Translations under genes and position numbers: made by a program | The notes under the pieces: generated by a model | Databases searched by the model: none | What the model was told of the DNA's origin: nothing | What the model saw: only the letters and a program-made list of their open reading frames with translations | Assembly (NCBI GenBank): GCA_035316885.1 | Contig: DATHII010000126.1 | Span: 1 to 5,841 of the forward strand | Source: DASRTE01 sp035316885 | GTDB lineage: Bacteria > Actinomycetota > Actinomycetes > Jiangellales > Jiangellaceae | Direction of reading: 5' to 3' | Length of the DNA stretch: 5,841 nucleotides | Shown here: in pieces, positions 5,793 through 5,841 of the stretch | Numbering within the stretch: position 1 is the stretch's first letter | Layout: every line of letters begins with the position of its first letter

Positions 5793-5841
5793 GTGAGCCG
5801 ATCGACCCATGACGTGATCATCGTCGGTGCGCGCTGCGCCG
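5793..5841 (+). CDS. FAD-dependent oxidoreductase, N-terminus only (3' truncated)
   Basis: Only about 16 codons are present. They encode a short lead (MSRSTH) followed by DVIIVGARCA, the start of a beta-alpha-beta nucleotide-binding fold. VGARCAG at this place is typical of FAD-dependent monooxygenases and geranylgeranyl-reductase-like flavoproteins (PHBH/UbiH-type fold), a different group from the upstream FMO-like enzyme. GTG 5793 is preferred because AGGAG (5778-5782) stands 10 bases upstream. The in-frame GTG at 5784, overlapping the previous stop, would leave a spacing of only one base. It is the third gene of the osmC-like operon by position. The family call rests on ten residues and is tentative. 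Confidence 0.6.
   Translation, partial: MSRSTHDVIIVGARCA

Overview
The window reads as chromosomal DNA of a GC-rich actinobacterium. This is inferred from strong G/C preference at third codon positions, GTG starts, purine-rich Shine-Dalgarno sites, and the families present; I cannot name the genus. No RNA gene, insertion sequence, CRISPR array or phage gene is visible. Six genes are substantially present, plus the first codons of a seventh. The longest non-coding stretch is the 234-base divergent region 2522-2755.

Left part (1-2521): the C-terminal half of an MMPL/RND-type membrane transporter runs off the left edge on the + strand and converges, with only 5 bases between the stop codons, on a minus-strand gene. 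That gene encodes an OmpR/PhoB-type winged-helix DNA-binding domain fused to an alpha/beta hydrolase with an intact Ser-Asp-His triad and no receiver domain. Middle (2522-3786): a divergent regulatory region with two 17-bp palindromes and a tandem repeat precedes azlC and azlD. Their frames overlap by ATGA and they encode a probable branched-chain amino acid exporter. Right part (3787-5841): a likely co-directional operon encodes an OsmC-family protein with only one cysteine, a 420-residue FMO-like flavoprotein, and the start of a second, different flavoprotein cut by the right edge.

The most interesting signal is regulatory. The sequence GGAAGG-N5-GGAAGG, a direct repeat with an 11-bp period, occurs in front of both azlC and the osmC-like gene. 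It lies 53 and 54 bases from the respective ATG codons, in the same orientation. Direct repeats phased at about one helical turn are the type of site used by OmpR/PhoB winged-helix proteins, and such a protein is encoded divergently next door. I infer a small local regulon: a hydrolase-linked regulator controlling an amino acid exporter and an OsmC/flavoprotein operon. The repeat is directly visible; its link to the regulator is hypothesis.
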